From: Neobacillus bataviensis
GTDB taxonomy: Bacteria > Bacillota > Bacilli > Bacillales_B > DSM-18226
DNA: 64,000 bases
Direction of reading: 5' to 3'
Assembly: GCF_019969725.1 (NCBI RefSeq)
Contig: NZ_JAHXYW010000006.1
Coordinates: 248,001-312,000, forward strand
Numbering within the stretch: the first letter of the stretch is position 1; every line of letters starts with the position of its first letter. Shown here in pieces: positions 25,842 to 34,030 of the stretch. The notes below the pieces were generated by a model. That model did not search any database. It saw nothing but the letters and a program-made list of their open reading frames with translations, and was not told the origin of the DNA. Made by a program: the position numbers and the translations under genes.

Positions 25842-27257
25842 ATGAGAACAATTATTCAAAACGGTACGGTTGTTACAGCTGGAGGCGTATTCAAAGCGGA
25901 TGTAGAAATTCAAGGAACCACGATTACTTCGATTGCACAAAAAATTAAACCTGAAATCGGAGACCGTCTTATCGATGCTAGTCATCAATACGTATTGCCA
26001 GGTGGAATAGATGTTCACACCCATCTGGCTTGGCCGTTTCAGAGTACAGGTACGGCGGATGATTTTGTAAGCGGTACCAAAGCGGCAGCAGTTGGTGGAA
26101 TTACCAGTATTATTAACTTTACGAATCCAAAAAGAGGGGCTTCTTTAATTGATACACAGAAGGAGTGGATTGAAAAAGGGAAATTATCTGCTATTGATTA
26201 TGGGCTTCATGCGATTATTAATGAATACAGTGATAGAGTCCTAGAGGAATTGCCCATTTTAGCCGAAGAATACGGCGTTAGTTCTATTAAACTGTTTATG
26301 GCTTACAAGGGAGAATTGATGGTTAATGACCTTGAAATGTATAAGATTATGAAAAAAGCTGGGGAACTTGGAGTGATTACCAATGTTCACGCAGAAAATG
26401 GTGATGTGATTGATGAACTTGTCAAACAGGCCATCGCTGAAGGAAAAACAGACCCGATCTATCATGGATATACCCGCCCGACAATCATGGAGGCCGAAGC
26501 TACTGGCAGAGCGCTAGCGATTGCCGAGGCAGCTGATGCCCCTGTTTATATCGTCCATGTCAGCTGTGCAGACGCTTTACAAAAAGTGAACGAAGCGAAG
26601 AAACGTGGAGTGAAGGCCTTTGCAGAAACGTGTCCGCATTATTTGGTTCTTGATATTAGTTATTTAGATCTTCCCGACTTTGAGGGTGGTAAATACGTTT
26701 GCTCACCTCCACTAAGAGAAAAATGGAATCAGGATGTTTTATGGAATGGTATTCGTAACGGCCTTATTTCTGTGGTGGGGTCGGATCATTGTCCTTTCCA
26801 ATTTGAAGGCCAAAAAACCCTTGGTAAGGATGATTTCTCTAAGATTCCAAATGGCATGCCAGGTCTTGAAGATATCTTCCCGTTGTTGTATCACTTTGGT
26901 GTCCATGAAGGACGAATTTCCCTGCAGAAATTTGTTGAGGCCATCAGTACTGCCCCTGCCGAGCTGTTTGGTCTTTCGAAAAAAGGTTCGATTTCCGTCG
27001 GCAAGGATGGAGACATCGTCATTTTGGATCCGAACCGTTCAAGAGTGATTAGTGCAGAAACCCAATACCAGAATCTTGACTACAACGCTTATGAAGGCAT
27101 GGAAGTTCAAGGGGTGATTACTCATGTTTTATCCCGGGGTGAGATTATTGTAAAGGACGGTCACTTTATTGGGGAACTGGGTCGCGGGAAGTATATACTT
27201 CGTGACAGATTACAAAAAACCCCCAGCTTGAATCAGCAAAAGGAAATGCAAGTTTAA
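25842..27257 (+). CDS. hydA: D-hydantoinase / dihydropyrimidinase
   Basis: A 471-residue cyclic amidohydrolase. Its metal ligands fall at the positions known for Bacillus D-hydantoinase: H59/H61 (VHTHLAWP), carboxylated K150 (IKLFMAYKGELM), H183, H239 and D315 (GSDHCPF). It opens 5,6-dihydropyrimidines or 5-substituted hydantoins to N-carbamoyl amino acids, which the M20 proteins at 6571/7839 could then process. It is followed at 36 nt by NCS1 permease 2. The ATG follows AAAGGAGTG. It is a distinct enzyme from the allantoinase at 5090, so the island can probably open two kinds of ring. Confidence 0.9.
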   Translation: MRTIIQNGTVVTAGGVFKADVEIQGTTITSIAQKIKPEIGDRLIDASHQYVLPGGIDVHTHLAWPFQSTGTADDFVSGTKAAAVGGITSIINFTNPKRGASLIDTQKEWIEKGKLSAIDYGLHAIINEYSDRVLEELPILAEEYGVSSIKLFMAYKGELMVNDLEMYKIMKKAGELGVITNVHAENGDVIDELVKQAIAEGKTDPIYHGYTRPTIMEAEATGRALAIAEAADAPVYIVHVSCADALQKVNEAKKRGVKAFAETCPHYLVLDISYLDLPDFEGGKYVCSPPLREKWNQDVLWNGIRNGLISVVGSDHCPFQFEGQKTLGKDDFSKIPNGMPGLEDIFPLLYHFGVHEGRISLQKFVEAISTAPAELFGLSKKGSISVGKDGDIVILDPNRSRVISAETQYQNLDYNAYEGMEVQGVITHVLSRGEIIVKDGHFIGELGRGKYILRDRLQKTPSLNQQKEMQV

Positions 27258-27292
27258 AAGCAGAAAACAAATAAAAAGGAGATGAAAATACC

Positions 27293-28744
27293 ATGCCATC
27301 AATGCCAGAAGCTTCCATTATGGAAAAAACAGAGGTTCAATTTGATACGAATATAGATGAATCCTTGAAACCCACTTCCCTTGAGCATAGGGAATTAAGT
27401 CCAGTAAAATTTATGTTTATGTGGCTCGGTGAAGGCGTTAATATGGGAAATATAACGATTGGCTCAAGTTTGTTTGTCGCAGGAGTGGCCACGCTTAACT
27501 TTGCCCAAACCCTTGTTGCAACGATTATTGCCCTCGCCATTATCACCACTCTTTTTGTTTTAAATGGAAGACTTGCATACAATACCGGAATTCCTTATGT
27601 AGTCCATCTTAGAATGTCTTTCGGTATGAAAGGTGGTATTATCTCCTCCCTTTTGCGCGGAATCCCAGCCATCGTTTGGTACGGCTTCCAAAGCTGGATC
27701 GGTGCTACGGCCTTGAATGAAATTGTTAAGGTTTTTTCTAGTGGTACCTTTGATAATATTTTTATTAGTTTCTTAGTCCTGCAGGGCGTGCAAATTTTTC
27801 TTTCGATGTTTGGTTTCCATGCTATTAAATGGGTACAAATGGTGACAGGTACGGTTATTATGTTAGCGCTGGCTTATGTTTTTGTCATTCTTATGAAATC
27901 CCATAGTGACGTTATGGCTCAGAATTGGGTTCATGTAAAAGGTTCTTGGGGTGTGCCGTTCGTGGCGTCCATCATGGTGATGCTCGGAAACTATGCTGCT
28001 CTCTTCTTAAGTGCAGCTGACTATTCAAGAGAGTTGAAATCAGGTATGAGTAAGACAAAACAAAGTTTTGTATATCTTATTCCTCTAATCTTTTCGTACG
28101 GCTTTGCCATGATTGTTGGCGCAATGCTCTCTTCCGCAACAGGAATTATTAATCCCGTTAAGGCGTTTGCGGTTGTGGTCGATAATCCTTATATTACTGT
28201 TTTTGTCTCATCATTTATTATATTGTCTGCCATTGGAGTAAACTTGGTTGCCAATATTATTTCTCCAGCCTACGTTATTACATTGCTTACAAAAGTAAAT
28301 TATAAAGTCGCTGTTATTATAACAGGACTGCTTGCGATTTGCGCATTCCCTTGGGTTCTTGTTCAGGATTCATCGGCAAAGGGTCTGGGTTTGTTTATTA
28401 GTATCTATTCCGCATTTTTAGGCCCGATTCTTTCCATATTGTTAGTTGATTATTTCATTTTTAGAAAGCAAAAAATAAATGTGGCAGATTTGTATAAAGA
28501 AGATGGTCCATTCTCTGGAATTAACCCAAGCGCGGTACTAGCCATGCTCATTGGCGCAGGTGCAGCTTTTATCAAAGTGGATCTAGCATGGATTGTTGGC
28601 CTTGTTGTGGGCGGTATCGCCTATTTTCTTCTAACAAAATATGCCTTTAAAAATTCATTGTTTAAAAAGGGTACTATATTGGAAACAACCTCAGTAAGAT
28701 ATGAAATTGTAAAAAATGTAAATAGTCAAAATACCCAACAATAA
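27293..28744 (+). CDS. NCS1-family permease 2 (hydantoin/nucleobase)
   Basis: A 483-residue NCS1 transporter with about 12 transmembrane helices, paralogous to the permease at 12177 (shared segments such as VWYGFQSWIGA, GNYAALFLSA.DYSREL and GVNLVANI). Coupling to the D-hydantoinase (36-nt gap) suggests import of hydantoin, dihydropyrimidine or a similar ring, as for Mhp1 in hydantoin clusters. Ribosome site AAAAAGGAGATG. The C-terminal tail after residue about 462 is polar and longer than in copy 1. Confidence 0.88.
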   Translation: MPSMPEASIMEKTEVQFDTNIDESLKPTSLEHRELSPVKFMFMWLGEGVNMGNITIGSSLFVAGVATLNFAQTLVATIIALAIITTLFVLNGRLAYNTGIPYVVHLRMSFGMKGGIISSLLRGIPAIVWYGFQSWIGATALNEIVKVFSSGTFDNIFISFLVLQGVQIFLSMFGFHAIKWVQMVTGTVIMLALAYVFVILMKSHSDVMAQNWVHVKGSWGVPFVASIMVMLGNYAALFLSAADYSRELKSGMSKTKQSFVYLIPLIFSYGFAMIVGAMLSSATGIINPVKAFAVVVDNPYITVFVSSFIILSAIGVNLVANIISPAYVITLLTKVNYKVAVIITGLLAICAFPWVLVQDSSAKGLGLFISIYSAFLGPILSILLVDYFIFRKQKINVADLYKEDGPFSGINPSAVLAMLIGAGAAFIKVDLAWIVGLVVGGIAYFLLTKYAFKNSLFKKGTILETTSVRYEIVKNVNSQNTQQ

Positions 28745-28832
28745 ATGGTTAGTGGAAATCTTTTCTTCATTTTATTTTATAATTTAAATTCTGAATATTT
28801 TGTCTAATCTATTTATTAAAGGAGTATTCACA

Positions 28833-29213
28833 ATGGAGAAAACGGCAAAAGAAGCCTCATCAACCAAAAGGTTTTTTAAGTTGGATGAGATCATTCAATT
28901 TGATCAAAATCAGGGGAAAAAGAACATATTCTATGAAACTGAAAAAACTGCCGGTGCGGTTTGGTGTTTAGAACCAGGTCAGGAAATTTATAAGCATTCC
29001 CATACCACTTCAGATGACCTTTGGATTGTTGTTGAGGGGACAGGGACTTTTTATCCAGGAAATGGTGAAGAGGTAGAAATTGGGAAAGGTGATATCATCA
29101 TTAATTATCCTGGCCAGCAACATGGTATGTGCAATACAAGCAATGAGCGATTCGTTGTTATTGGGGTTGCCGGACCGCTTCCAATGGATTTAATTCTACA
29201 CGACACAAAATAA
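28833..29213 (+). CDS. Single-domain cupin protein
   Basis: A 126-residue beta-barrel cupin. Motif 1 (KHSHTTSDDLWIVVEGTG) and motif 2 (GDIIINYPGQQHGM) supply the expected His/Glu metal ligands. The ATG at 28833 follows AAAGGAG; a longer frame starts at 28800 without a ribosome site. Ureidoglycine aminohydrolase of the allantoin pathway is a (bi)cupin, so a role on ureidoglycine or another unstable ureide is possible, but single cupins also include isomerases and sensors. It ends the hydantoinase operon and is followed by a terminator. Confidence 0.75.
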   Translation: MEKTAKEASSTKRFFKLDEIIQFDQNQGKKNIFYETEKTAGAVWCLEPGQEIYKHSHTTSDDLWIVVEGTGTFYPGNGEEVEIGKGDIIINYPGQQHGMCNTSNERFVVIGVAGPLPMDLILHDTK

Positions 29214-29225
29214 TAATGGAAAGGG

Positions 29226-29259
29226 GCTGATTCATAGAATAGAATCAGCTTCTTTTTTT
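29226..29259 (+). terminator. Terminator of the hydantoinase operon
   Basis: GCTGATTC/GAATCAGC arms (29226-29233, 29242-29249) followed by a nearly pure T run. Confidence 0.9.
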
Positions 29260-29269
29260 AACACAGAGA

Positions 29270-29298
29270 AACCGCCCTTAAGGTAAGGACGGTTTTTA
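29270..29298. terminator. Second hairpin between convergent cupin and aldolase genes
   Basis: AACCGCCCTTA/TAAGGACGGTT arms with one internal mismatch, T-rich on the plus side. It may serve the minus-strand operon ending at 29347. Confidence 0.55.
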
Positions 29299-29346
29299 TA
29301 TGACCATATTGGCAAACAGCAAAAATGCCCGAAGTCTGCTTTTGGT

Positions 29347-30201
29347 TTATGCTCTGCCGGAAGAACCGAATACGCGCATTTTGGCGATTACCGTTTCTCT
29401 GATGGCATCGCGAGCTGGTCCTAAATATTTACGTGGATCGTATTCATTTGGTTTTGCTGCCAATACTTCACGAATCACTTTCGCAGATGCGATTCGGTTT
29501 TCGGTATTAACGTTGATTTTAGCCGTACCAAGAGAAATAGATTTTTCGATATCTCTTGTTGGAATACCAGTACCGCCGTGAAGAACTAAAGGTACACCAG
29601 TTAGGTTGCTGATATCCTCCATTTCTTTGAATCCAAGATTTGGTTTGCCTTTATATGGGCCATGAACGGAACCTAATGCAGGTGCAAGACAGTCGATCCC
29701 TGTACGTTTTACAAGTTCAACACACTCTTGAGTGTCAGCATAAAGGATGCTTCCAGAAACATCATCCTCTTGTCCTCCGACTGTTCCTAATTCCGCTTCC
29801 ACAGAAACTCCTTTTTCGTGAGCGTATTCTACTATTTTCGAAGTGGCCGCTACATTCTGTTCGAACGGGTGGTGGGAAGCGTCAATCATAACAGAAGTGA
29901 AGCCTGCATCGATCGCTTCTTTACATTTTTCAAAGCTTGAACCGTGGTCAAGGTGAATCGCCACTGGAACTGTTATATTTAAATCTTCCATTAGGCCCTC
30001 TACCATTTTAACAACGGTTTTGAAGCTGGACATATAACAGGCGGCCCCTTCAGTCACACCAAGGATAACGGGTGATTTTTCCGCTTCTGCAGCTTGAAGG
30101 ATTGCTTGGGTAAACTCCAGGTTATTAAGGTTAAATTGCCCAACCGCGTAGCCTTCCGCCTTCGCTTTGTTAAGCATCTCTGTCATGGAAACTAAAGGCA
30201 C
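29347..30201 (-). CDS. fbaA: Class II fructose-1,6-bisphosphate aldolase
   Basis: A 284-residue zinc aldolase, matching the length and colinear sequence of Bacillus FbaA. It begins PLVSMTEML, with HLDHGSSFE and GTVGGQEDD motifs, VLHGGTGIP and NVNTENR. It interconverts fructose-1,6-bisphosphate with DHAP and glyceraldehyde-3-phosphate. The GTG at 30201 was chosen because TAGGAGG lies 6 nt upstream and it gives the family N-terminus; a 21-codon longer frame to 30264 runs into the malic enzyme gene. It is co-transcribed behind malic enzyme. This is probably a second, pathway-dedicated copy, since housekeeping fbaA is usually elsewhere. Confidence 0.92.
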   Translation of the reverse strand: MPLVSMTEMLNKAKAEGYAVGQFNLNNLEFTQAILQAAEAEKSPVILGVTEGAACYMSSFKTVVKMVEGLMEDLNITVPVAIHLDHGSSFEKCKEAIDAGFTSVMIDASHHPFEQNVAATSKIVEYAHEKGVSVEAELGTVGGQEDDVSGSILYADTQECVELVKRTGIDCLAPALGSVHGPYKGKPNLGFKEMEDISNLTGVPLVLHGGTGIPTRDIEKSISLGTAKINVNTENRIASAKVIREVLAAKPNEYDPRKYLGPARDAIRETVIAKMRVFGSSGRA

Positions 30202-30226
30202 TTCTATTCCTCCTAAAATAATCCTC

Positions 30227-31447
30227 TTATACAATGATTTCCGTTTTGATATTCTTTCGGGCAACTCCCGTTTTGATAGCGGCTTCTGCTACCGCCTTCG
30301 TTACGGCATTTGCGACTCTTTTATCAAACGGATGAGGAATTACATAGTTGCGTGTGAGCTCTTCAGGCTCGATTAAATTAGCAATTGCGTACACAGCAGC
30401 CAATTTCATTTCTTCATTGATATCAGAAGCATAAACCTGCAGCGCGCCTTTAAAGATACCAGGGAAAGCTAGTACATTGTTAACCTGGTTCGGCAGATCA
30501 GATCTTCCAGTCCCTACTACTGCCGCACCGGCATTAAGTGCCTCATCTGGCATGATTTCAGGTACCGGGTTTGCCATTGCAAAAATAATCGAGTCTTTGT
30601 TCATAGACATAATCATTTCTTGGGTCAGCGCTCCAGCCACAGATACGCCAATAAACACGTCTGTTCCTTTGATTACTTCAAATAAAGGGCCTTGAACATT
30701 TCCTTTATTAGTCACCTCTGCAATGGAATCTTTCATGGCGTTCATTCCATCCTTGCGTCCCTTATAAATGGCACCCTTTGTGTCACACAAGATAATATCA
30801 TATACACCCATACTGATAAGTAGTTTTGTAATGGCAATCCCTGCTGCACCTGCGCCATTGACCACGACCTTTATATCCTCAAGGCGTTTGCCGACAACCT
30901 TTAGCGCGTTAATCAGACCGGCTGCTGTGACAATTGCCGTCCCATGCTGATCATCATGAAAAACCGGGATTCCCATTTCTTTCTTTAGTCTTTCTTCAAT
31001 AATGAAACAATTCGGTGCTGAAATATCCTCCAAATTGATTCCTCCAAATGTTGGTTCTAACAATTTTACAGTTTGAATGATCTGTTCCGCATCATTCGTA
31101 TTCAAGCAGATAGGGAAGGCATCCACATCAGCAAAAGCCTTAAATAACGCAGCTTTTCCTTCCATAACTGGCATTGCTGCACCTGGCCCAATATTTCCAA
31201 GGCCTAAAACAGCAGATCCGTCGGATACGACTGCAACAAGATTTCCTTTTATGGTATAGTCATAAATTTTTTCAGGGTTTTGATGAATTTCTTTGCAAGG
31301 CTCTGCTACTCCTGGAGAATAGACCAAACTTAAATCATTTGTATTTTCTACCGTAACCTTAACACCAACATTTAATTTTCCCTGTGACTGTTTGTGCAGT
31401 TCCAGCGACATATCCTTCAAATTTCTCATAGCTTTTAACGTCTCCAT
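30227..31447 (-). CDS. NAD(P)-dependent malic enzyme (YtsJ/MaeB-short type)
   Basis: A 406-residue malic enzyme converting malate to pyruvate, CO2 and NAD(P)H. It shows [12 protein letters not shown], the nucleotide-binding [28 protein letters not shown] and the second Rossmann motif GAGAAGIA. It leads a two-gene operon with fbaA (25-nt gap). IclR-type box F lies about 80 bp upstream, tying it to ureide or glyoxylate breakdown: glyoxylate condensed with acetyl-CoA gives malate, which this enzyme would turn to pyruvate. The start codon at 31447 has only a weak ribosome site; starts at 31429 or 31411 are possible. Confidence 0.92.
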   Translation of the reverse strand: METLKAMRNLKDMSLELHKQSQGKLNVGVKVTVENTNDLSLVYSPGVAEPCKEIHQNPEKIYDYTIKGNLVAVVSDGSAVLGLGNIGPGAAMPVMEGKAALFKAFADVDAFPICLNTNDAEQIIQTVKLLEPTFGGINLEDISAPNCFIIEERLKKEMGIPVFHDDQHGTAIVTAAGLINALKVVGKRLEDIKVVVNGAGAAGIAITKLLISMGVYDIILCDTKGAIYKGRKDGMNAMKDSIAEVTNKGNVQGPLFEVIKGTDVFIGVSVAGALTQEMIMSMNKDSIIFAMANPVPEIMPDEALNAGAAVVGTGRSDLPNQVNNVLAFPGIFKGALQVYASDINEEMKLAAVYAIANLIEPEELTRNYVIPHPFDKRVANAVTKAVAEAAIKTGVARKNIKTEIIV

Positions 31448-31527
31448 TCATTTTTTTTTAAGAGAATCACAATTGTATAAACTGTAAGTCTCCGAATCTA
31501 TATTAAAAGTATTGTGGGGCTTATGTT

Positions 31528-31544
31528 GTTTGTTATTAAGCAAC
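31528..31544. promoter_or_regulatory. Predicted IclR-type box F (before the malic enzyme operon)
   Basis: GTTTGTTATTAAGCAAC, 15 of 17 positions matching the consensus, about 81 bp upstream of the malic enzyme start. Confidence 0.55.
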
Positions 31545-31621
31545 ATCGTTTCATTTTTGATATAAAAAGCATACCATGATTATCTATATTATTTCAATAA
31601 TTTTCAAAAAATTTTTCATCT

Positions 31622-31846
31622 TTTGGACCATGGGATGCAGCAGGCGTATTCACCTCTGATATTAACTGGGCTTTCCGATTCTTTGAAGCTCTAGAAACCG
31701 GCGGGGTATGGATCAATGAAATCTCGACAGTCGTACAGGATAATTATCCATATGGCGGCAAGATCAGCTGGATTGGTCTGGAAGGAGTTGCATCTGCCAT
31801 TACAGAAATGACGGATATTAAATTTATGGGGATTAAGCAGACTTGA
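31622..31846 (+). pseudogene. Aldehyde dehydrogenase, C-terminal relic
   Basis: A 74-codon open frame with no start codon, ending at TGA 31844-31846. It translates to the last part of an NAD(P)-dependent aldehyde dehydrogenase: AAGVFTSD, then TGGVWINE, then PYGGKISWIGLEG and IKFMGIKQ, matching the family motifs VFTxD, GTVWIN and PFGGxKxSGxGxEG. The catalytic Cys/Glu parts and about 85% of the gene are missing. A palindromic repeat begins 4 bp after its stop, so the remainder was probably lost in a repeat-associated rearrangement. It may be the remains of a semialdehyde dehydrogenase of the same island. Confidence 0.8.
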
Positions 31847-31849
31847 CGA

Positions 31850-31901
31850 CCAGGGGGACGGTTCTTGCGGCTTTTTAGAGCCATGAGAACCGTCCCTGTG
31901 G
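31850..31901. repeat. Dispersed GGGGACGGTTCTTG palindrome, copy 3
   Basis: Near-perfect inverted arms (GGGGGACGGTTCTTGCGGC and partner) around TTTTTAGA. It lies immediately downstream of the aldehyde dehydrogenase relic. Confidence 0.85.
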
Positions 31902-32002
31902 TTTTCTCAAACAGAGTAACTCAGATAATTAAACAAGATAATATAGTTATAAAGGATTTATATTATAATTGTTCTGAATATTATAAAATATGGAGGGGAA
32001 CT

Positions 32003-32422
32003 ATGAAAATTTCTAAGGAATGGGTTTCAGAAGATAGTGATTATATTAGAAAAAAGGTAATTGAATATAACCTTTCGATACTACCTGATGAAGTAAAACA
32101 AAAATCAATAAATGTTAGCCATATACTTAGAAATGATGATGGAAAAATAGTTGGGGGGATTACTGGAACGATATTCTGGTACCATTTACACATTGATTAT
32201 CTATGGGTCGATAATTCATTAAGAGGTAAAGGTTATGGTAAAGAGTTATTAAATCATATTGAAAAAACGGCAAGAGAAAATAATTGCAGACTAATACTAT
32301 TAGATTCTTTTAGCTTCCAGGCACCAGACTTCTATCAAAAGTTGGGATTTAAGGTTGTTGGGATAGTAGAAGATCACCCAAAAGGATATAAACAGTATTA
32401 TTTAGAAAAGAAATTGTTTTAA
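32003..32422 (+). CDS. GNAT-family N-acetyltransferase
   Basis: A 139-residue GNAT protein. The acetyl-CoA motif A is visible as [21 protein letters not shown] (about residues 70-90), followed by the beta5 segment [20 protein letters not shown]. It moves an acetyl group to an unknown amine. The ATG at 32003 follows TGGAGGGGAAC; a 46-codon longer frame extends back into the repeat and is rejected. It ends at a bidirectional terminator. Confidence 0.87.
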   Translation: MKISKEWVSEDSDYIRKKVIEYNLSILPDEVKQKSINVSHILRNDDGKIVGGITGTIFWYHLHIDYLWVDNSLRGKGYGKELLNHIEKTARENNCRLILLDSFSFQAPDFYQKLGFKVVGIVEDHPKGYKQYYLEKKLF

Positions 32423-32491
32423 CAGCTAAACATTAATTTTATTAAGAAACTTATTCAACGAGTGCGTTAGTTCAATAAGAAGGATTAAAAA

Positions 32492-32537
32492 AAAAGCCTG
32501 TATCATGTTTACTTGGTAATCAATGATACAGGCTTTT
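32492..32537. terminator. Bidirectional terminator
   Basis: Perfect 14-bp arms AAAAGCCTGTATCA/TGATACAGGCTTTT, A/T tracts on both sides, between the convergent GNAT and phnA genes. Confidence 0.92.
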
Positions 32538-32670
32538 ATCTTTCGGAATTTAATTGTCCTTATATATAAATTTATTCTCATACCAGTATTGTTTAAACAG
32601 TCGGAATAATCAAGGAAAAGCATGTGTTGAGCAAGGCTTTCATTCTAATAGCCTATACGATTCCTGTCCA

Positions 32671-33012
32671 TTATAACTTTTTCACAAATTCAGATTTTAA
32701 TTTCATAGCTCCAAAACCATCAATCTTACAATCAATATCATGATCTCCGTCAACTAAACGGATATTTTTAACCTTTGTACCTACTTTTAAGACTGAAGAA
32801 CTCCCTTTAACTTTAAGGTCTTTGATTACTGTTACAGTATCACCATCGGTTAAGACATTTCCATTTGCATCCTTGAAAATCCTTTTATCGTCAATATTTT
32901 CGGTTTTTGAATCCAAGGTCCACTCATAAGCACATTCTGGGCAAACATAAAGAATTCCATCTTCATAAGTATATGTTGAATTACATTTTGGGCAATTTGG
33001 TAAATTTGACAT
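32671..33012 (-). CDS. yjdM: PhnA/YjdM-family zinc-ribbon protein
   Basis: A 113-residue protein of the PhnA (YjdM) family. An N-terminal zinc ribbon (CPKC...CPEC at about residues 7-30) is followed by a small beta-barrel ([20 protein letters not shown]). Despite the old name it is not part of phosphonate breakdown; its role is unclear. The ATG at 33012 follows CGGAGG; the frame extends 7 codons further without support. It sits 21 nt after the YtzI-like gene and is likely co-transcribed with it. Confidence 0.9.
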   Translation of the reverse strand: MSNLPNCPKCNSTYTYEDGILYVCPECAYEWTLDSKTENIDDKRIFKDANGNVLTDGDTVTVIKDLKVKGSSSVLKVGTKVKNIRLVDGDHDIDCKIDGFGAMKLKSEFVKKL

Positions 33013-33033
33013 AATTGCATTTCCTCCGTTCAT

Positions 33034-33204
33034 CTAATCCTTTTTATTACTATTTATTATCTTTCTATCTCCACTTATATTTGGATTGTTTTCCAAGGAA
33101 TCTACCGTATGCTTGTAGGTATATGCTTTGGAAGTTGTTATAACACTTAAGAATAGCACAATTAAAACAATCAAAACCCCAACAATAATAAAACCCATTA
33201 TCAT
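33034..33204 (-). CDS. ytzI: YtzI-like small membrane protein
   Basis: A 56-residue frame too short for ordinary ORF cut-offs. An N-terminal hydrophobic helix (residues 3-20, FIIVGVLIVLIVLF) is followed by TSKAYTYKHTVDSLE, resembling the small Bacillus YtzI proteins. ATG at 33204 with AGGTG ribosome site 6 nt upstream; stop TAG at 33034-33036. It lies directly ahead of yjdM on the same strand. Function unknown. Confidence 0.7.
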   Translation of the reverse strand: MIMGFIIVGVLIVLIVLFLSVITTSKAYTYKHTVDSLENNPNISGDRKIINSNKKD

Positions 33205-33484
33205 TTTATTCACCTGACTTCATTCATTATTAGCAAAACGATTATTATAGCTGGTCATGTTGCACAGAAACACTTCACCATATAAACTATTTGTATATCT
33301 GATTATTTGAATATAGCATAATATGAATCTATACCTGATTTTATATTAAGTCAAAGGTTTTTTGATAAAGTGCTTTGAAAGTTTATTCATACGATTTATA
33401 CAATATATTATAAATAACAGCATCAACCCATTTTGAACTCTTAGAAAAAAAGGATATAAAATTTATTGAAAATGTGGGGTAAAA

Positions 33485-33940
33485 ATGAGTATTGAAATGA
33501 CGAAAGATGAAATAATTAATTACGGTTTAAAAATATTTGAAGAAATTGGAGCAAATGAAATTTGTAGGGTCTGTATCAATAGTGGAAATTCCTGTTGCTT
33601 TGGATGCGAATTTATAGAAGACCAAGTTGGCTGTCAAAAAAGAAATACCGCATGTACTGCTTGGCTATGTGGTGTGCAACGATATTATTTTAATGACATA
33701 GGACTATTAGAGGAGTGGAATGATTTTTGGAAACAGGTTCCAGGTAGGCTTTATAGGGCAGACCGAACTCCCGAAGTGATTACAGTGGACAGGTTACCAA
33801 AAAGTGATCATTTTAGTAAAAATACAGGAAAAAATGTAGTAAAAGAATTAGAAATTTTTATAGCAGGTGGAGGTAGTATTGATAAATTAGAAAGAAAGTT
33901 AAGCCTTGATTTGGAATTTGGTAACCTTTATTTAAAATAA
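33485..33940 (+). CDS. Cysteine-rich protein of unknown function
   Basis: A 151-residue soluble protein I do not recognise. Nine Cys fall between residues 22 and 62 in a C-x2-C, CC-x2-C, C-x7-C pattern followed by WLCGVQRYY, suggesting a metal or Fe-S site. The C-terminal 80 residues are charged and helical. An AUG with GTGGGG upstream starts it. Its 3' end points at a palindrome (33971) shared with the convergent sensor kinase. It is not obviously linked to its neighbours. Confidence 0.7.
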   Translation: MSIEMTKDEIINYGLKIFEEIGANEICRVCINSGNSCCFGCEFIEDQVGCQKRNTACTAWLCGVQRYYFNDIGLLEEWNDFWKQVPGRLYRADRTPEVITVDRLPKSDHFSKNTGKNVVKELEIFIAGGGSIDKLERKLSLDLEFGNLYLK

Positions 33941-33970
33941 ACTGCTGCCTTTGAAGGGCCATGGGAAGGG

Positions 33971-34022
33971 CCATGGGGACGGTTCTTGTGGCTCAAAAAA
34001 GCCACAAGAACCGTCCCCATGG
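33971..34022. repeat. Perfect copy of the dispersed GGGGACGGTTCTTG palindrome
   Basis: The cleanest copy in the window: 22-bp perfect inverted arms around TCAAAAAA, beginning CCATGGGG and ending CCCCATGG. Lying between two convergent genes it can act as a bidirectional terminator. Confidence 0.92.
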
Positions 34023-34030
34023 TTTCCCTA

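Noticed and set aside
31865..32002. N-terminal extension of the GNAT protein
   Set aside because: The extra 46 codons come from the palindromic repeat and AT-rich leader; a good ribosome site marks the ATG at 32003.
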